Program-made: the position numbers and the translations under genes | The notes under the pieces: model-generated | Databases searched by the model: none | What the model saw: the letters and a program-made list of their open reading frames with translations, nothing else | Told to the model about the DNA's origin: nothing | Shown here: positions 7,891 to 10,947 of the stretch, one piece after another | Position numbering within the stretch: the first letter of the stretch is position 1 | Layout of the letters: the number at the start of each line of letters is the position of its first letter | NCBI GenBank assembly: GCA_903916205.1 | Contig: CAIWVX010000461.1 | Coordinates: 1 to 10,947, forward strand | Direction: 5' to 3' | DNA length: 10,947 bases | Source of the DNA: an uncultured beta proteobacterium | GTDB lineage: Bacteria; Pseudomonadota; Gammaproteobacteria; Burkholderiales; Rhodocyclaceae

Positions 7891-9342
7891 ATGAAACAAT
7901 GGGAAGTCGTAATTGGTATCGAAACACATGCGCAACTTTCGACCCAATCGAAAATTTTCTCCGGCAGTTCGACCGCCTTCGGTGCAGAACCTAACGCTCA
8001 GGCTAACGCGGTGGATATCGCGCTCCCCGGCGTGTTACCGGTGCTCAACAAAGGCGCGGTTGAGTGCGCCATTCGCTTCGGTCTGGCGGTTGACGGGCTC
8101 GTTGCACCTAAGTCTGTTTTTGCGCGCAAAAATTATTTTTATCCCGATTTGCCCAAAGGTTACCAGATCAGCCAATTCGAATTGCCGGTGGTCGTTGGCG
8201 GCAAGCTTACGATCCACTTGGGTCAGGGCGATAGCCTGACAGAAAAGACCATTAACCTGACGCGCGCCCACCTTGAAGAAGACGCCGGAAAATCGCTGCA
8301 CGAAGATTTTCAAGGCAAAACGGGTATCGACCTCAATCGCGCCGGAACGCCCTTGCTTGAAATCGTTACCGAGCCGGAAATGCGCTCGTCGGCGGAAGCC
8401 GTAGCTTATGCTAAAGCACTGCACGCATTGGTGCGCTGGATTGGTATCTGTGACGGAAATATGCAAGAAGGGTCTTTCCGCTGTGACGCTAATGTTTCGG
8501 TGCGTCCCGTCGGACAAGAAAAATTGGGTACCCGACGCGAGATCAAAAACCTCAATTCTTTCCGTTTCATGCAGCAGGCCATCGACTACGAAGTGCAATG
8601 GCAGATTGCCGAAATCGAAGAGGGGCGGGCCATCCAGCAGGCCACCGTGCTGTTTGATCCCGTCACCGGTGAAACGCGTGCGATGCGCAGCAAAGAAGAC
8701 TCGCAGGATTACCGCTACTTCCCTGATCCTGATCTACTGCCGTTGATGATTGATCGCGACTGGATCGAACGTACACGCGCTTCAATGCCCGAATTGCCGG
8801 AGGCAAAAAAGCAGCGTTTTGCTCAGGATTATGCGCTATCACCTTACGACGCAACGCAATTGACCGCTTCGCTAGAGATCGCGGATTACTACGAAGCGGT
8901 GGTGGCGATTGCTGGCAAGGCCAACGCCAAATCTTCGGCCAATTGGGTTTCAGTTGATCTGGCGGCGCGGCTTAACAAAGAGGACAAAGAACTCGGCGCA
9001 ACGCCCGTATCAGCCACCCAGCTTGGCGGTTTGCTGATCCGCATTGGCGACCATACGATTTCCAACACGATCGCCAAAAAAGTCTTTGACGCCTTATGGA
9101 ATAAGGAAGGGCAGACGGCTGACGAGATTATCGAACAGCAGGGGCTGAAACAAATTACCGACAGCGGAGCCATCGAAACGCTGATTGACGGTGTGTTAGC
9201 GGCCAATGCGGCGATGGTTGAAGAGTTCAAGAGCGGCAAGGAAAAAGCCTTTAATGCGCTGGTCGGCCAGGCGATGAAGGCCACCCAAGGCAAAGCCAAC
9301 CCACAACAGGTGAGTGACCTGCTACGCAAAAAACTCGGCTAA
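7891..9342 (+). CDS. gatB: Aspartyl/glutamyl-tRNA amidotransferase subunit B
   Basis: GatB binds the misacylated tRNA, activates the side-chain carboxylate of Glu or Asp with ATP, and performs the amidation. The 483 residues match the family length. The kinase-like cradle domain begins with [19 protein letters not shown] (6-24), including the conserved E-x-H (Glu11, His13). It continues with [19 protein letters not shown] (79-97) and HLEEDAGK (127-134). The PET112 family signature is [14 protein letters not shown] (146-159). Further conserved blocks are [16 protein letters not shown] (191-206), [12 protein letters not shown] (215-226) and [16 protein letters not shown] (267-282). The helical domain and YqeY-like tRNA-binding tail occupy about 335-483 and end in [12 protein letters not shown]. 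No zinc-finger cysteine pairs are visible. The ATG at 7891 follows a partial ribosome site (GAGTGAG). It ends 34 nt from the convergent pyrE stop. Confidence 0.98.
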   Translation: MKQWEVVIGIETHAQLSTQSKIFSGSSTAFGAEPNAQANAVDIALPGVLPVLNKGAVECAIRFGLAVDGLVAPKSVFARKNYFYPDLPKGYQISQFELPVVVGGKLTIHLGQGDSLTEKTINLTRAHLEEDAGKSLHEDFQGKTGIDLNRAGTPLLEIVTEPEMRSSAEAVAYAKALHALVRWIGICDGNMQEGSFRCDANVSVRPVGQEKLGTRREIKNLNSFRFMQQAIDYEVQWQIAEIEEGRAIQQATVLFDPVTGETRAMRSKEDSQDYRYFPDPDLLPLMIDRDWIERTRASMPELPEAKKQRFAQDYALSPYDATQLTASLEIADYYEAVVAIAGKANAKSSANWVSVDLAARLNKEDKELGATPVSATQLGGLLIRIGDHTISNTIAKKVFDALWNKEGQTADEIIEQQGLKQITDSGAIETLIDGVLAANAAMVEEFKSGKEKAFNALVGQAMKATQGKANPQQVSDLLRKKLG

Positions 9343-9376
9343 GCAGATTGGGTTGACTGAGGCATGAGCGGCCACC

Positions 9377-10024
9377 CTACGGGCAGCGGGCCACACCGTA
9401 TTGCTGTCGATAACGAGCGATGGCCGCTTCATTTTCCTTGAAGTCGGGACGCTCTCGCAAATAGGCCATTAGGTCGTCGAGCGTTGCCACGGCTAGCACC
9501 GGAATGCCGTAGTCACGCTGAACTTCCTGCACCGCCGACAAATCACCCGTACCGCGTTCCATACGATCAAGGGCAATCACCACGCCACAGGGCGTGGCCC
9601 CGGCGGCGCGAATCAGTTCGACCGACTCTCTGACTGAGGTGCCCGCAGAAATCACATCGTCAATGATCAGCACCCGCCCGCTCAAAGTGGCCCCAACGAG
9701 GCTACCACCTTCGCCGTGATCTTTGACTTCCTTGCGGTTGTAGGCGAAGGGTAAATTGCGCCCTTCCCGCGCTAGGGCCAAAGCACTGATGGCGACCAGT
9801 GGAATGCCTTTGTAAGCTGGCCCGAACAGGGCATCAATCGCTATTCCGCTAGAGAGAATGGCCTTGGCGTAAAATTGCGAAAGACGGTCAAGCGCGGTAC
9901 CGTCGTTAAACAGACCGGCATTGAAAAAATAGGGGGACAAGCGCCCCGCTTTTGTTTTGAATTCGCCAAAACGTAAAACGTTCTGGGCGAGGGCAAATTC
10001 GATAAATTCTTGACGGAAGTCCAT
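9377..10024 (-). CDS. pyrE: Orotate phosphoribosyltransferase
   Basis: PyrE transfers the phosphoribosyl group of PRPP to orotate, giving OMP in de novo pyrimidine synthesis. With the ATG at 10024-10022 the protein has 215 residues, close to the 213 of E. coli PyrE. It opens with [20 protein letters not shown], which aligns with the E. coli N-terminus. An upstream ATG (10174) would add 50 residues unlike the family and run across the start of xth, so I reject it. Motifs are SGR-type [13 protein letters not shown] (27-39), [10 protein letters not shown] (67-76), and the mobile catalytic loop [12 protein letters not shown] (96-107) with Arg97, Lys98, Lys101 and His103. The PRPP-binding motif [14 protein letters not shown] lies at 117-130. 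It is divergent from xth and convergent with gatB. The ribosome site is weak (GGTG 4 nt upstream). No intrinsic terminator is visible in the 34-nt gap (9343-9376). Confidence 0.97.
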   Translation of the reverse strand: MDFRQEFIEFALAQNVLRFGEFKTKAGRLSPYFFNAGLFNDGTALDRLSQFYAKAILSSGIAIDALFGPAYKGIPLVAISALALAREGRNLPFAYNRKEVKDHGEGGSLVGATLSGRVLIIDDVISAGTSVRESVELIRAAGATPCGVVIALDRMERGTGDLSAVQEVQRDYGIPVLAVATLDDLMAYLRERPDFKENEAAIARYRQQYGVARCP

Positions 10025-10061
10025 AAAGCACCAGCTAAAGCCATTGAGGCACGGAAACCAC

Positions 10062-10090
10062 ATGTTACGCATCATTACCTTAAATCTCAA
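10062..10090 (-). promoter_or_regulatory. Candidate sigma-70 promoter of pyrE inside the start of xth
   Basis: On the minus strand TTGAGA (10090-10085) and TAACAT (10067-10062) are separated by exactly 17 nt. They match consensus at 5 of 6 and 4 of 6 positions. Transcription would start near 10055, about 31 nt before the pyrE ATG. The -10 hexamer overlaps the start codon of xth on the other strand (10062-10064), so initiation at pyrE would begin where xth translation begins. The hexamers and spacing are seen; promoter activity is inferred. Confidence 0.45.
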
Positions 10091-10862
10091 CGGCGTTCGT
10101 TCGGCCTGGAACAAAGGCGTCTTGCCTTGGCTTACCGCGCAAAAGGCCGATGTTGTCTGCTTGCAGGAACTCAAAGCTCAGCACGCCGACCTTAATGCTG
10201 AAATGACCGCACCTGACGGAATGCGGGCCTATTACCATGTGGCCGAGAAAAAAGGCTATAGCGGCGTTGGCTTGTGGTGTCGGCGACCACCAGACCAAGT
10301 GATCGAAGGTTTGGGCAACGCCGAATTCGACGCCGAGGGGCGTTACTTGCAGGCTGACTTCGGCAATTTATCAGTCATTTCACTTTATCTTCCTTCAGGT
10401 TCAAGTTCCCCGGAACGTCAAGAGGCCAAGTTTCGCTTTATGGCGGTTTTCTATCCCCATCTTGTCGCGCTGGCCCAAAGCGGACGAGATGTCGTGGTGT
10501 GTGGCGACTGGAATATCGCGCATCAGCCGATAGACCTTAAAAACTGGAAAAGCAATCAGAAAAACTCCGGCTTTCTACCGGAAGAGCGGGCTTGGATCAG
10601 CTGTGTACTCGATGAAGCCGGTTGGTGTGACACTTATCGCCGCTTATACCCAGAGGCCACCGACGAAGGCTATACGTGGTGGTCGAATCGCGGCCAAGCG
10701 CGGGCCAAAAATGTCGGATGGCGGCTGGATTATCAATTGGCGACAACCGGAATTGCTGGTACGGCAATAGAAGCCAGCGTTTACAAAGCACAGCGATTCA
10801 GCGATCACGCGCCAATGACGGTTGATTACGCTTGGGCGTTTGATCCTAAAAACCTCAGTTGA
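10062..10862 (+). CDS. xth: Exodeoxyribonuclease III / AP endonuclease (Xth family)
   Basis: This Mg-dependent endonuclease/exonuclease/phosphatase-fold enzyme cleaves DNA 5' of abasic sites and removes 3' blocking groups in base excision repair. The 266-residue length compares with 268 for E. coli Xth. Catalytic residues are in place: Asn8 ([10 protein letters not shown]), Glu36 (CLQELKA), Tyr109 (SLYLPSGS), Asp149 and Asn151 (CGDWNIAH), Asp223 (WRLDYQLA), and Asp248-His249 (RFSDHAPM). FLPEERAW (171-178) is also typical. I choose ATG at 10062, preceded by GGA at 6 nt spacing, because [11 protein letters not shown] aligns with the family N-terminus. A TTG 18 nt upstream would only add six residues. 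It is divergent from pyrE across 37 nt. The symbol is sometimes given as xthA or exoA. Confidence 0.95.
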   Translation: MLRIITLNLNGVRSAWNKGVLPWLTAQKADVVCLQELKAQHADLNAEMTAPDGMRAYYHVAEKKGYSGVGLWCRRPPDQVIEGLGNAEFDAEGRYLQADFGNLSVISLYLPSGSSSPERQEAKFRFMAVFYPHLVALAQSGRDVVVCGDWNIAHQPIDLKNWKSNQKNSGFLPEERAWISCVLDEAGWCDTYRRLYPEATDEGYTWWSNRGQARAKNVGWRLDYQLATTGIAGTAIEASVYKAQRFSDHAPMTVDYAWAFDPKNLS

Positions 10863-10920
10863 AGGTATGCAATCTGCTTGAAACTCAGGCAGGCTAATGG
10901 ATTCGTAATCATCATGGGAG
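10863..10920. other. Intergenic sequence after xth
   Basis: This AT-moderate stretch follows the xth TGA. I see no hairpin with a T-run, so no intrinsic terminator for xth. A TTGAAA hexamer at 10878-10883 resembles a -35 box, but no convincing -10 box lies at the right distance. The end of the region contains GGGAG (10916-10920), which could be the ribosome site of the next gene. Confidence 0.4.
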
Positions 10921-10935
10921 TCACCCAATGGGTGA
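10921..10935. repeat. Short inverted repeat near the right edge
   Basis: TCACCC (10921-10926) and GGGTGA (10930-10935) form a perfect 6-bp stem with a 3-nt AAT loop; two further pairs are possible beyond a G-G mismatch. There is no T-run in the visible bases. It overlaps possible start codons at the right edge, so it may affect translation of a following gene, or be chance. Confidence 0.35.
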
Positions 10936-10947
10936 GTCGAATGAACA
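10928..10947 (+). CDS. Possible start of a downstream gene, cut by the right edge
   Basis: An ATG at 10928 follows GGGAG (10916-10920) with 7 nt spacing, a good ribosome site. Only six codons remain before the edge (MGESNE), so no identification is possible. Competing starts are ATG at 10914 in another frame, without a ribosome site, and ATG at 10940, with GGTGAG 4 nt upstream. Whether any of these is used cannot be judged from this window. Confidence 0.22.

Noticed and set aside
8035..8598. A 187-codon open frame on the minus strand across gatB
   Set aside because: It lies wholly inside a well conserved gatB in the opposite direction, resembles no family I know and has no ribosome site; it is a shadow of the codon pattern.
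10010..10040. TTGACG at 10010-10015 as a -35 box for xth
   Set aside because: Good hexamer, but no acceptable -10 sequence at 16-18 nt downstream.
10044..10061. TTG start for xth six codons upstream
   Set aside because: The ATG at 10062 aligns with the conserved family N-terminus and has a GGA ribosome site at suitable distance.
10025..10174. N-terminal extension of PyrE from an upstream ATG at 10174
   Set aside because: The added 50 residues do not resemble PyrE and would cross the start of xth; the internal ATG aligns with the E. coli start.

Overview
The window is a housekeeping segment of a bacterial chromosome, most likely from a betaproteobacterium (perhaps Rhodocyclales or a relative). 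The evidence is gene order and protein character: an mreB-mreC-mreD-mrdA-rodA-rlpA cell-elongation cluster with a divergent gatC-gatA-gatB operon beside it, then pyrE and an exodeoxyribonuclease III family gene. Sequences such as the MreC N-terminus (QPPPFFKRGP) and the RlpA 'YYKDDGPGDD' segment fit that group. The taxonomic call is inferred from memory of these families, not from a search.

Layout: positions 6014 to 1 on the minus strand carry mreB, mreC, mreD, mrdA (PBP2), rodA and the first 122 codons of rlpA, which runs off the left edge. From mreC onward the genes are packed 3 to 10 nt apart. Only mreB and mreC are separated by a real gap (112 nt), and that gap holds a strong hairpin plus competing pairing segments. 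A 96-nt AT-rich region (6015-6110) separates mreB from the plus-strand gatCAB operon (6111-9342). Minus-strand pyrE (9377-10024) converges on gatB, and plus-strand xth (10062-10862) diverges from pyrE. The last 85 nt may hold the start of another plus-strand gene.

The elongation cluster encodes the Rod complex: MreB filaments, the scaffold MreC, the membrane protein MreD, and the paired peptidoglycan synthases RodA (glycosyltransferase) and PBP2 (transpeptidase). RlpA is an outer-membrane lipoprotein linked to septal peptidoglycan. GatCAB is the amidotransferase that converts misacylated Glu-tRNA(Gln) and/or Asp-tRNA(Asn). PyrE is a pyrimidine synthesis enzyme and Xth is a DNA repair nuclease.

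All catalytic residues I looked for are present, and I see no truncation, frameshift, insertion sequence, CRISPR array, RNA gene or foreign island. I found no undescribed system. The observations worth a second look concern expression: a TTG start for mrdA and a GTG start for rodA, alternative RNA pairings between mreB and mreC, a pyrE promoter candidate inside the start of xth, and genes without a visible Shine-Dalgarno sequence.
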